This document shows positions 38,391 through 46,955 of a stretch of 64,000 bases of DNA, one piece after another (within the stretch, counting starts at the first letter, position 1; each line of letters opens with the position of its first letter). This DNA comes from Saprospiraceae bacterium (GTDB lineage Bacteria > Bacteroidota > Bacteroidia > Chitinophagales > Saprospiraceae), in the NCBI GenBank assembly GCA_016715405.1, contig JADKAE010000016.1, forward strand, positions 62,001 to 126,000, written 5' to 3'. The translations under genes were made by a program, and so were the position numbers. The notes beneath the pieces are model-generated. The model was not told the DNA's origin, did no database searches, and saw only the letters and a program-made list of their open reading frames with translations.

Positions 38391-39256
38391 ATGCTCCGTA
38401 TCCTTATCATCATAACATTCATCTCCGCCGTTGGTATTCCGCTTTTCGCGCAAAAAACCTATCCCTTGCGCGTCGATACCACACGAGCCCGGTTGAATTT
38501 AACCGTTGTAAACGGACGGCTTGAACTGCAAGTCGAAATGAATGACAATTCGGGATTTTTACCCATTACCGGTATCAAACTCAACGACGCCGATCTGCAC
38601 ATCGATTATCAACTTAAAGGCGTGGACAAAGGCCTATCTCCCCGGTTTATTGTGCACCTCATCGACGCTACGGGCATGGCCTTTTATCCAAGTGTATTCA
38701 AGTTAAAAGGCGACATGCCGGCGGCAGAATCACCATTGGCGCCCGTCGTATGGCTGGATATTACCGAAAAAATACTCCTCCCCGGCCGGCCCTATGAACT
38801 CGTTATCGAAAAAATACTCATGGGCCCGTTCGATTGCGATGCGCCCCGCCCCGCCTTTACGATCAAACAACAACTACCGCATTACGCCGCCGCAGTGGTA
38901 GGACTGGCAGCCATCGGCATGGGCCAGGTGTACCGCGCCCAGAAAGAAGACGCCTACGATACCTATCGCGAATTTTGGAGCAATGAAAACACCAAGGAAG
39001 AAGCGGATGTATATCTTGCCCGGGCCTCCGACAAGGAAAATCAGCAAAAACCGCTACTTATGTAGGAATCGCCATACTGGGGTTCGATGCGCTGACCTAT
39101 GCCTACCGGCATATTCAGATCAGAAAAAAACAACGCTTCTATGACAAGCATTGTACACAGCAGGGTATGAGCCTGCAATGGCAGCCTTATTGGGAACAAA
39201 CCCCAAACGGATCGGTTACCGGCGCTATTGGCGCAAGCCTTCGTCTCACTTTTTAA
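38391..39256 (+). CDS. Exported protein with two-segment membrane module (one frameshift at 39046-39050)
   Basis: Signal peptide MLRILIIITFISAVGIPLFAQ, then a beta-rich domain (about 25-145; ITGIKLNDADLHIDYQLKG). The C-terminal part has a hydrophobic stretch (AAAVVGLAAIGMGQVY), a Tyr/Asp/Glu-rich hairpin (KEDAYDTYREFWSNENTKEE) and, after the frame change, a second hydrophobic stretch (VGIAILGFDALTYAY) and a basic tail to 39256. Adding one A to the A5 run joins the frames as QQKTATYVGIAIL. The module resembles the C-terminal part of the trypsin-like protease at 17000-18034. Unknown function. It is followed 10 bp later by the WD40 gene. Confidence 0.7.
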
Positions 39257-39266
39257 AAAAAACGGC

Positions 39267-40991
39267 ATGAAATACGTTTACCTCATAGTTGTTTTTGCTT
39301 TCGCAATAAGATGTCCCGCTCAGTCCTCCGCCCCATGCTATGAGCCAGTCAGGTCGGATGGCTTGCGCCTGTTAAGCCTCGGTCAGTACAACCGCGCTAT
39401 CGACCAGTTTTGGGCCACGCGCTTTTGCGAAGATGTACCAGCCAACAACGACATCGATAAACTAATCCGGCAAGCGACCCTAGAGCAGGTTAACAACCTC
39501 AGCATCGCTGTCGACAAAGCCCGCAAGGCCGAACAAGAAGCTATCAAAGCCCAGCAGACCGCCGTAAATGCCCGCGAAGCCGAAGCCGAGGCCCGCAAAC
39601 AAGCCGAAGAAAACGCTCGTCTGGCCCGCGCCGAAGGAAAACGCGCCGAAGCCCTGCGGCTGAGTCTGCTGTCAGATATTGCCGGACAAAATAACGACGT
39701 TTCCGACGCCCTCCTTCTGGCTTTCCTTGCCCTCGAATTTGCCGACGATCCGGCTATGCAAAACGCTATTTTGCCCAGTTTCACAAAAGCCGTGAAGGAT
39801 TCACTCACCCGCACCGTGGCCGTGATTCCCGATGTGATCAATGCGCTGTTTAAATCAAACGACGGCAACTGGATTGCCGCCCAAACCGAAAAAGATGTTT
39901 TCCTATGCCGGCTCGAAGCCGATAAAATTTCCGTCACGCACCTGCCCGGCCAACAATGGCTTAATGCCTTTATCATGAACGGGCAACAAGTAGCGGTGAC
40001 ACATTCCCAAACGGGCAATGAGGCTACTATCTGGCGCGACGGCGTGCCCACTCCCCTGCGAGGCCATACCGAACCCGTCACCTCCGCCATCGCCACTCCA
40101 GACGGCAAGCAAATCCTCACCACTTCCAGAGATAATACCGCTATGCTTTGGGATGATAAGGGCCGCTTATTGTTTACTTTTACCGGGCACACCGGCAATG
40201 TATACGACGCCGTCTTTTCGCCCGATGGCGAGCAGTTACTCACCCGCAGCTCCGACGGCCACCTCGGCCTTTGGCAACGCAACGGAGGCCGGCTGATCGC
40301 TATGCTGGGCGATAAAGCCGCCTATTTCTATACCTGCGCTTTTTCACCCACAGGCAATCGCATGGTTGGCGCTTCCGCAAACGGCCTGACGGTATGGGAT
40401 AATAACGGCAGGCAATTAGCCGCCTTTGGCCAAGCCGATGCGCCCGCTGTTGATGCCGTTTTTATTATTGAAAATAATGAACCGCATATTCTGTCCCGAA
40501 CGCTTTCCAATAAGCTGGTATTGTGGGATTTAACAGGTAATAAAGTAGCCGAATTTCCTCACAACGGCAAGGTCGACGGCTGGACCGCCCACAAAGGACT
40601 CGGCCAATTCATGACCTGGACAGAAGACCGCCAAATTAAAAATTGGTCACCCAATGGCCAATTAATAACAAGCTATTCCGGTACTCCATCCCGCATCAAG
40701 GATGTCGAATCGGGAAACGGCTATGTACTCAGTACTTCTGAAGAAGGCCTGGTGAGACTCTGGATGTCTAACGGCACTTACCTGATGGATTGGAAGGTGG
40801 GAAGCGAATTTAAAGTACCTGCTATTTGTCAGAAACCCAACAAGCTATCATGTATACCGATGAAACCGGCGCCCAACTGCTATCCACCCCTGCCCCTGGA
40901 TGTATACAAAACTATGCGCGAGAACCAGCCGGCCCTGGAGACACGGTTACAAGAGATCAAAGAAAAATACCTCGTAGCCCGGTTTGATTGA
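39267..40991 (+). CDS. Exported WD40 propeller protein with helical N-terminus
   Basis: Start taken at 39267, which gives a signal peptide (MKYVYLIVVFAFAIRCPAQ); the upstream in-frame ATG at 39228 falls inside the end of the previous gene. Residues about 25-60 form a TPR-like hairpin (LRLLSLGQYNRAIDQFW), then a long Ala/Glu/Arg coiled coil (about 75-135), as in STAND/WD40 proteins, and a WD40 propeller (about 190-540: HTEPVTSAIATPDGKQILTT, GHTGNVYDAVFSPDGEQLLTR). The coiled coil plus propeller resembles the sensor half of STAND proteins without the NTPase. Its tight linkage to the small membrane protein suggests a joint envelope function. Confidence 0.82.
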   Translation: MKYVYLIVVFAFAIRCPAQSSAPCYEPVRSDGLRLLSLGQYNRAIDQFWATRFCEDVPANNDIDKLIRQATLEQVNNLSIAVDKARKAEQEAIKAQQTAVNAREAEAEARKQAEENARLARAEGKRAEALRLSLLSDIAGQNNDVSDALLLAFLALEFADDPAMQNAILPSFTKAVKDSLTRTVAVIPDVINALFKSNDGNWIAAQTEKDVFLCRLEADKISVTHLPGQQWLNAFIMNGQQVAVTHSQTGNEATIWRDGVPTPLRGHTEPVTSAIATPDGKQILTTSRDNTAMLWDDKGRLLFTFTGHTGNVYDAVFSPDGEQLLTRSSDGHLGLWQRNGGRLIAMLGDKAAYFYTCAFSPTGNRMVGASANGLTVWDNNGRQLAAFGQADAPAVDAVFIIENNEPHILSRTLSNKLVLWDLTGNKVAEFPHNGKVDGWTAHKGLGQFMTWTEDRQIKNWSPNGQLITSYSGTPSRIKDVESGNGYVLSTSEEGLVRLWMSNGTYLMDWKVGSEFKVPAICQKPNKLSCIPMKPAPNCYPPLPLDVYKTMRENQPALETRLQEIKEKYLVARFD

Positions 40992-41077
40992 AAGACTATA
41001 CGACTTTAAGACTGTACGACTTTACGAACGCCTACAGTCGTACAGTCCTACAGTCCTACAGTCTACAGTCTCCCCCT
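40990..41077. repeat. Inverted 8-bp GACTGTAC / GTACAGTC repeat between convergent genes
   Basis: Left arm at about 40993-41026 (GACTATAC, GACTTTAA, GACTGTAC, GACTTTAC), right arm at about 41032-41070 (TACAGTCG, TACAGTCC, TACAGTCC). It lies between the WD40 gene and the transporter gene, and the 3' end of the transporter frame reads into it, giving an odd C-terminus. Confidence 0.8.
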
Positions 41078-41975
41078 CACCCCCTCTCTCCCTCCCCCAC
41101 CACGAGGCCAGGCTAAAGGCGGAGATCAGGTGCCAGATGCCCCACCAGGCGGCAATCAGGGCCATGCCGCCGAGGCCGTCGAAGAAAGTGAAGATCAGGA
41201 TGAGCCCGAGGCCGGAATTCTGGATGCCCGTCTCCAGCGAGATCGCCCGGGCATCGGCGCGCTGGAGGCCGAATAATTTGGCAAACGAATACCCGCCCAG
41301 CAACCCCGTCGCATTGTGGATCAACACGATAAAAAATACGAGGTGCAGGTACTGCCTGATATTTTCGATATTGCCATACACAGCGACTACGATAAATCCC
41401 AGAAAAATGATCATCGATAAAATGCGGATGGGCCGCCGGATGCGCGCCGCTATCCGCGGCAGGTGATAGTGCAACAGCATGCCCAGTATAAGCGGGATCA
41501 GCGTAAGCTGCACGATGGCCCACAACATATCGAGCGGATTTACATAAATATCTTCCCGCATGGCCTCCTCGCCTATCGCCAGGGGCGCAAAAATCGCAAA
41601 AATGATGGGCGTAGTGACAATCGCCGCCAAGGTCGACATCGACGTCAGCATCACCGACAAAGCGGTGTTGCCCTTACTCAGGTGTACGGCAAAGTTGGAC
41701 ACGTTGCCGCCCGGACAAGCCGCCACCAATATCATACCCAGCGCAATACTAACCGGCGGCTGGATGAGATATACCAACCCCAAAGTAAGTAGCGGCAACA
41801 AGATTAGTTGTGAACTCAACCCCACCAGCGGCGCTTTTGGCGTTTTGAGCAATTCCCTGAAATTGTCGACTTTCAGATCGAGCGACACGCGGAAAGTGAT
41901 AAAGGCCAGGCAAAAGTTGAGTAGCCCCAACTGCTCAGGGTTAAAATGGATGCGAATGCTGTCGATAGATTCCAT
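41022..41975 (-). CDS. Bile acid:sodium symporter (SBF) family transporter
   Basis: About 318 residues with nine or ten hydrophobic helices (for example LILLPLLTLGLVYLI, ALGMILVAACPGGNVSN, LSMIIFLGFIVVAVYG). CPGGNVSNFAVHLSKGN and LETGIQNSGLGLILIF carry the conserved substrate/sodium-site regions of the SBF/BASS fold. Start at 41975 (MESIDSIRI) is preferred to 42029 because family members start shortly before the first helix. The last 20 residues (GETVDCRTVGLYDCRR) are translated from the repeat hairpin, so the ancestral stop was probably lost to repeat insertion. Transports organic anions, possibly with sodium; substrate unknown. Confidence 0.87.
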   Translation of the reverse strand: MESIDSIRIHFNPEQLGLLNFCLAFITFRVSLDLKVDNFRELLKTPKAPLVGLSSQLILLPLLTLGLVYLIQPPVSIALGMILVAACPGGNVSNFAVHLSKGNTALSVMLTSMSTLAAIVTTPIIFAIFAPLAIGEEAMREDIYVNPLDMLWAIVQLTLIPLILGMLLHYHLPRIAARIRRPIRILSMIIFLGFIVVAVYGNIENIRQYLHLVFFIVLIHNATGLLGGYSFAKLFGLQRADARAISLETGIQNSGLGLILIFTFFDGLGGMALIAAWWGIWHLISAFSLASWWGRERGGEGETVDCRTVGLYDCRRS

Positions 41976-42052
41976 GCTTTTTCTGAACGCAAAGTCCACA
42001 AAGGTTTCGCAAGGAGCGCAATAGCGCACTTAGCGCTATATTTAGCGCTCTC

Positions 42053-42071
42053 TGCGTTAAAATTAATTATA
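42053..42071. repeat. 19-bp direct repeat, left copy (flanks Rhs locus)
   Basis: TGCGTTAAAATTAATTATA is present here and again, identical over all 19 bp, at 46931-46949. The two copies bracket the whole Rhs toxin/immunity region. Confidence 0.85.
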
Positions 42072-42098
42072 CAATAGTCCGCGCAGAGTGCGCGGATG

Positions 42099-42248
42099 CT
42101 AAGTTAGGTGAATCCCCCCGAAATCCAAGTCTTTATGGAAATCGGGATGAAATTGATCAAACTCAGCATTCTTGCTGAGACGCTCGAAAAGTTTCCATCG
42201 TGAAAGGTCTTTGTAGTCAACCTTTCCGTCATACTTTGTATTTGCCAT
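42099..42248 (-). CDS. Small charged protein, 49 residues (possible gene fragment)
   Basis: ATG at 42248 reads MANTKYDGKVDYKDLSRWKLF then ERLSKNAEFDQFHPDFHKDL and stops at 42099. The composition is protein-like, yet there is no clear ribosome-binding site or known family. It overlaps another short minus-strand frame (42229-42486) in a different phase; the pair could be parts of one broken gene. Weakly supported. Confidence 0.3.
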   Translation of the reverse strand: MANTKYDGKVDYKDLSRWKLFERLSKNAEFDQFHPDFHKDLDFGGIHLT

Positions 42249-42486
42249 TTTGAGTCAAAAAGTTGAATATCTTTATTTTAGCATAAAGACCGCCGGCTAC
42301 AAAGTAGATCTCGCCTCCCCATTTTTTTAGGCAATCGGCAATTTGCCCCAGGTAATAATCAAATTGCAACATAAGAAAGTAAGAAATACCCCAATCGAGG
42401 TATTGACTTAAAACATAAAGGCTATTAATTTTGGAGTGTATTTTGTTGAGTAAAAAACAAATACAATAAACAACAAATAGACACAT
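42229..42486 (-). CDS. Short minus-strand ORF, 85 residues, uncertain
   Basis: MCLFVVYCICFLLNKIHSK leads into SYFLMLQFDYYLGQIADCLK and KWGGEIYFVAGGLYAKIKIF. The sequence is plausible as protein but matches nothing I know, and a plausible rhs promoter runs across it on the other strand. Listed because the gap 42030-42539 otherwise holds no gene. Confidence 0.2.
   Translation of the reverse strand: MCLFVVYCICFLLNKIHSKINSLYVLSQYLDWGISYFLMLQFDYYLGQIADCLKKWGGEIYFVAGGLYAKIKIFNFLTQNGKYKV
42403..42433 (+). promoter_or_regulatory. Candidate promoter of the Rhs gene
   Basis: TTG at 42403-42405 and TAATTTTG at 42426-42433 with a 20-bp spacer match the Bacteroidota consensus. The Rhs start is 107 bp downstream. 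Confidence 0.45.
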
Positions 42487-42539
42487 CGATTATTCTGAAG
42501 CCGTAATCGTTCATAGTTATCACCTCCAAAAAAATCAAG

Positions 42540-44777
42540 ATGAATATGCACCCCAAGACCATATTCTTCATCGCTTTCCTCGTATTTATTACCAGTAGTC
42601 TATTCGCCCAGGAATGGGACGGCCAAGGCACACAGTTCAATGCTACCAGCAGACCTTCCAGGTAAAACGCACAGACGGCAGCAGCGCTACGCTAAACCTG
42701 TCGCAAATGCTGAGCGAACGCGCCCAGGGCCTACTGGATGACATCTCGCCCAAAGACGAAACCAACAACTCCGAGGAGTGCAACCTCGAACCCCTTGGCT
42801 GCACCCCTTACGAGATACAGCAGCAAAACAGCTCCGTGACCTCCATCATGGGACAGATGGCGCAGCTGAACGCGGCCGGCGAGTTTTCCCATCACCTTGT
42901 ACCTGGTGCAACTGTGTGACGGCTCCACGATATACATCCTGGGTCAGAACCTGCTCAGCCAGTTGCTGGGGCCGCACATCGTATTGGATCAAATGCTCAT
43001 CACCGGCCCTGATCAACTCATCAGCGTCACCGTAATACGAAAAGACCCCTTGTTTGCTATGGAGTTCGACTACGAGCTCAACGGCAATATTGAGGAGGCC
43101 CGCTGGAAAGTCACCCGTCACAATCCCAAATACTACCGCTACGGCTACGACGGCCTCAACCGGGTGACGGTAGCTGACTACGGCGACATCCTGCTCACCG
43201 AAAACCCCGCAAACGGCACGCTCAACCTGCAAATACTGGAAACCAACACCTACCGGGGTTGGAACTACGCCTACGACGCCATCGGCAACCTGGAGCGATT
43301 GAGCCGCAACGGCTTCATCGGCGGCCCCACCTGCGAATGGGGTATGATAGACGACCTGACCTACAGCTACGACGCCCAGCGCACTCACCTCACAGGCGTA
43401 GCCGACGCAGCGCCCCTGCCGGGCCGCGACAAAGGCTTCAAACCCAAACCCGGCGCCGGCGCTTACCTGTATGACGACAACGGCAATATGACGTTTGATC
43501 CACATAAAGACATCACTATTACCTACAATTTTCTTAACTTACCCAGTCAGATCGTCAAAACCGGCGCCGGAGGCGGCACCATGAGCCTCACCTACGACGC
43601 GGCCGGCCGCAAATGGCGAAAACAAGTAGCGGGTGTGATCAAAGACTACTGCCAGGGCATCGAATACAAAGACGGCAAAGTAGAAGCCGTGTACGGCCAG
43701 GAAGGCCGCCTGACAGCAGTCTACGACCAGTACGGCGTAACGCTCACGAGCTTTAGAGCCGAGTATTGGCTGAAAGACCACATAGGCAACACCCGCCTCG
43801 CCTTCGCCGATGAAAACCACAACGGAACCATCGAGGTATGGGATGACCCCTCGACTCCGGAGAATGAGGCGGAAATTACTCAAGAAAATCATTACTATCC
43901 CTTCGGCATGAATCACGAAGGTCCGTGGTACGCCACTATCGGGCCTAGGAATGGGTATCAGTACAATGGCAAGGAGCTGAATGAGGAATTGGAACTGGGG
44001 TGGAATGATTTTGGGGCGAGGTGGCAGGACCCGGCTACGGGGCGCTTTATATCCATCGACAGATTCGCCGAAAAGTATAATTTTCAGTCAGTTTACGCCT
44101 TCGCAGCTAACAACCCAATTAAGTTCGTAGATGTCAATGGCGATAGTATTTGGATTGCGCATAAGGGGAATACCTACTTATATGACAATGGTAATCTTTT
44201 CAATAGTGATGGGACAGAATACACAGGAAAAATGAAAGGCTTTTTGAAACAGACCGTCAAGGCACTAAACAAACTTAATGAAACTAATGAGGGCAGATCA
44301 ATCTTATCGGATTTATCTCAATCCGAAAATAACTTCACTATAGAAAGCGGATTCAATCGGTTCTTGCCAGATGACCATGGTTCTTTTGGGATTAATATAG
44401 TCACAAATAACACTTATGCCTTTCAAGTATTGGATCAAAGAGAGCTTTTGGCGGGGCATTTGCCGTTTACTCAAATTGGAGATGGAGGTACCATTTATTG
44501 GCAAAGAGATGGAGCCATAAGCTTGGGACATGAGCTAGCCCATGCTCATGACGCCAATTATGGTCTATTGGATACAAGAAGAACAGAAGTAAATGGGGGG
44601 CAATCAGAAATTCGAGAAATAAGAGCGGTGTATAAGGAGAATCGTATTCGTGAGCAAATGGGCAAAAAACTAAGGAAAAATTATAATGGAGGCCCGAATT
44701 TATTGGATTCGAACAAACGGCCTATCAATTATATTAATCCGTTTTTATTTAACTTCCTAATAAACATGCCAAGATGA
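42540..44777 (+). CDS. Rhs-repeat protein with C-terminal M91-type zinc metallopeptidase toxin (two frameshifts)
   Basis: ATG at 42540 gives a signal peptide (MNMHPKTIFFIAFLVFITSS). Frame changes near 42645 and 42895 (one C too many in CCTT) precede the long frame to 44777. The core has Rhs/YD motifs (YDGLNRVTVADYGD, YAYDAIGNLERLSRNG, YDDNGNMTFDPHK, YDAAGRKWRKQV), the junction DHIGNTRLAFADENHNG, HYYPFGMNHEGPWY, and NGKELNEELELGWNDFGARW...DPATGRFISIDRFAEKY, where Rhs cores normally end. The tip that follows carries HELAHAHDANYG (zinc ligands; bases 44528-44542) and downstream ENRIREQMGKKLRKNY, the pattern of the M91/NleD-like effector metallopeptidases. At about 740 codons it is short for Rhs. 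Predicted polymorphic toxin delivered to rivals. Confidence 0.85.
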
Positions 44778-45250
44778 CAATAAAACAAATAATGGCATTG
44801 ACCATTTCAGCATGTGTTCTCTCTTGTGCGATAAATCAAAGTCAAAGGAGTGACAAAATCATGAAATTAAATTTTTCTAAATGTATAATTTCTTCTGAAG
44901 CATTTAAGTATATTATCGTAAAAATACCAAGAGGATACTCTAAAAATTACATAGAAAATGAAGGGATTTGTGAATATAGATTTGCCTACAAAGATGGATC
45001 AATCGTTTATATTAGTAGTGACGTTTGGTATGGCTCATCTCTTAATGTTGAAAATCGACACGCTATGGGTCATGAGTCATACAATAAAAAAGCATTGCTA
45101 GACACTATTATTTTAAGTGGTATTCAAACAAATACCAAATACTGGAGTGAGCAAATTATTGGCGACATATTGCTTGGCTACGTTAACGCATCAGAAGATA
45201 AAAGAACACTTTTTGAATATGCATTTTCGAGTATCAAGAAGATCGATTGA
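44774..45250 (+). CDS. Putative immunity lipoprotein for the first Rhs toxin
   Basis: A 158-residue protein whose start overlaps the Rhs stop (ATGA at 44774-44777). MTIKQIMALTISACVLSCAINQ is a lipoprotein signal with Cys18, so the mature protein would be anchored in the periplasm. The remainder (EYRFAYKDGSIVYISSDVWYG) has no family I recognise. GC content drops sharply relative to the Rhs core. The immunity assignment follows the standard toxin-then-immunity order of Rhs loci and the overlap; it is not shown by homology. Confidence 0.6.
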   Translation: MTIKQIMALTISACVLSCAINQSQRSDKIMKLNFSKCIISSEAFKYIIVKIPRGYSKNYIENEGICEYRFAYKDGSIVYISSDVWYGSSLNVENRHAMGHESYNKKALLDTIILSGIQTNTKYWSEQIIGDILLGYVNASEDKRTLFEYAFSSIKKID

Positions 45251-45282
45251 ACCGACAGGAATATACCATTCTTATTTTCAAC

Positions 45283-45395
45283 TGCTCATCACCGGCCCTG
45301 ATCAACTCATCAGCGTCACCGTCATTCGAAAAGACCCCTTGTTTGCCATGGAATTCGACTACGAGCTCAACGGCAATATTGAGGAGGCTCGCTGG
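45283..45395 (+). repeat. Displaced copy of an Rhs core segment (113 bp)
   Basis: Bases 45283-45395 repeat 42994-43106 with only about six differences (ITGPDQLISVTVIRKDPLFAM in the shared frame). After this the copy jumps to a segment matching about 43843-44040, so roughly 740 bp of the core are missing. This is the scar expected when a silent Rhs tip is parked behind an active gene. Confidence 0.85.
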
Positions 45396-45430
45396 GGTGG
45401 GGCTCGCGCCCGAGCTCAGGCGTAGGCGCA

Positions 45431-46365
45431 ATGACCCTTCGACGCCGTAAAATGAGGCAGAAATAACCCAGGCGCAGCGAAGCGGAGTCCCGTACCGACG
45501 CAAGGAGGTCGGGAAAAACCACTACTATCCCTTCGGTATGAACCACGAAGGCCCCTGGTACGCCCCCCATCGGGCCAAGGGATGGGTATCAGTACAATGG
45601 CAAGGAACTGAACGAGAATTGGATCTGGATTGGAATGATTACGGGGCGAGGTGGCAGGACCCGGCTACGGGAAGGTGGTGGCAGGTGGATCCCCTGGGGG
45701 AGGACTACTACTCTATTTCATCATATGCTTATGTTGTAAATAATCCATTAAAATATATTGATCCTGACGGTAGGTATATTGATATTGAATATGAGGATGA
45801 AAATGGAGAGATTCAAAAATACAGATATGGCTCAGGAGATAAGATAAAAAACAAGTTCGTAAAACAAGTGGTGAAAACTTTGGACAAATTAACAAAAAAA
45901 GGTGCTGATGTGGAAGGGATAATTAACACACTAAAAGATGATGATTCTAGCATAACGATTAATGAGATAGGTTGGGATGATCACAATGCTACAGTATCAC
46001 TCGGTTCAGGGGGGAATATCAGCTGGAGCCCAGAAGGGGGAATTGTGACGGATGAGGGAGAAAACAGGAGTCCATCTGTAGGTTTGCTGCATGAGTTAGG
46101 ACATACTTACTTTGATGTGTACAAAAGGGATCAAGCTGTAGATGAACCAAAGATTGAGGACTTCGATAATATCGAAGATTTTAACAAGGCTTACAATGCC
46201 TATGAAAGCTCTTTTAGACTTACGATAACGGAAGACAAATGGGTAATTGAACGAGTGGAGAATCCTGCTGCCATAAACCTTGGTCAGCCAACAAGAAAAG
46301 CACATTCGTATAAAAGAAAATTCCAGGCCAGAGGACCATTTTCGGTAAAAGAAAAAAAGAACTAA
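45431..46365 (+). pseudogene. Orphan Rhs C-terminal tip with second M91-type metallopeptidase toxin
   Basis: The 5' part (45431-45670) repeats the end of the Rhs core with small insertions and indels, open from an ATG at 45538 (MNHEGPWYAPHRAKGW) to 46365. After DPATGRWWQVDPLGEDYYSI the tip diverges from the first one, but the toxin domains are related: NKFVKQVVKTLDKLTKKG against KGFLKQTVKALNKLNE, zinc motif HELGHTYFDVYKRD (first His codon at 46090), and VIERVENPAAINLGQPTRKA as the third-ligand region. No signal peptide or N-terminal core is attached, so this is a silent cassette rather than an independently exported toxin. It can become active by recombination through the shared core. Confidence 0.8.
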
Positions 46366-46367
46366 AA

Positions 46368-46799
46368 ATGAAGCATTTCACTTTAATTATATTTACTATT
46401 TTTCTTGTAAAGGGTGTTCACGCTCAAAACGTTGAACGTATTGAAATCTACTACATTCCTTTTAACGTACATATAGATGGTAGAGTAACGCCCGAATTTC
46501 TGGAGACAGATACAATATTTAGCAGAAAAATTACTATTGAAGATTCAGCGGTTATCAGATCGTTTGAAAATGCCGTTTCGCTGGTTAACTTAATTCCCAA
46601 AACTAGTAGAAAGGAATTTGTGCCCTATATGGAAATAAATGTATTTATCAGAAGACCTGAGGGAAGTAAAGCAAAAGACACACTAAAGAAAAGCATATAT
46701 CTGAATTCAAGCTATCTGATTAGTTTCTATGATTGCCAATTTCATAGAAACCCTATACTGGAAAAATGGTTGGGTGCTTATGTTTTTAATGTTAAGTAA
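46368..46799 (+). CDS. Putative immunity protein for the orphan toxin
   Basis: A 143-residue protein starting 2 bp after the orphan toxin stop. MKHFTLIIFTIFLVKGVHAQ is a Sec signal, and the mature part is small and beta-rich (VERIEIYYIPFNVHIDG; FVPYMEINVFIRRPEG). AT-rich like the other tip genes and unlike the Rhs core. It shows no relation to the first immunity candidate, in keeping with pair-specific immunity. Assigned by position. Bases 46800-46955 after it contain only the right copy of the 19-bp repeat. Confidence 0.55.
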   Translation: MKHFTLIIFTIFLVKGVHAQNVERIEIYYIPFNVHIDGRVTPEFLETDTIFSRKITIEDSAVIRSFENAVSLVNLIPKTSRKEFVPYMEINVFIRRPEGSKAKDTLKKSIYLNSSYLISFYDCQFHRNPILEKWLGAYVFNVK

Positions 46800-46930
46800 T
46801 ACGTATCCCTCCGGCGAAGTACCTCCCCTCCTTCTGAAGATGGCACAACCCCGCTATTGCAAAGGTTTCCACCTATGGGGCAGCAACTCACCGACTTGCT
46901 GGATGGGATGATCGGGCAAGCGGGTCAGAA

Positions 46931-46949
46931 TGCGTTAAAATTAATTATA
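46931..46949. repeat. 19-bp direct repeat, right copy (flanks Rhs locus)
   Basis: Identical to 42053-42071. Flanking bases differ on both sides (C/A before, C/G after), so the match is exactly 19 bp. Confidence 0.85.
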
Positions 46950-46955
46950 GTGAAA

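Noticed and set aside
39383..40282. 299-codon open frame on the minus strand
   Set aside because: Ser/Arg/Ala-rich antisense translation of the coiled-coil and propeller region of the WD40 gene.
46800..46955. Further Rhs tip remnant
   Set aside because: A short translation (MGQQLTDLLDGMIGQAGQNA) looked possible but does not match the Rhs core present here; only the 19-bp repeat is solid.
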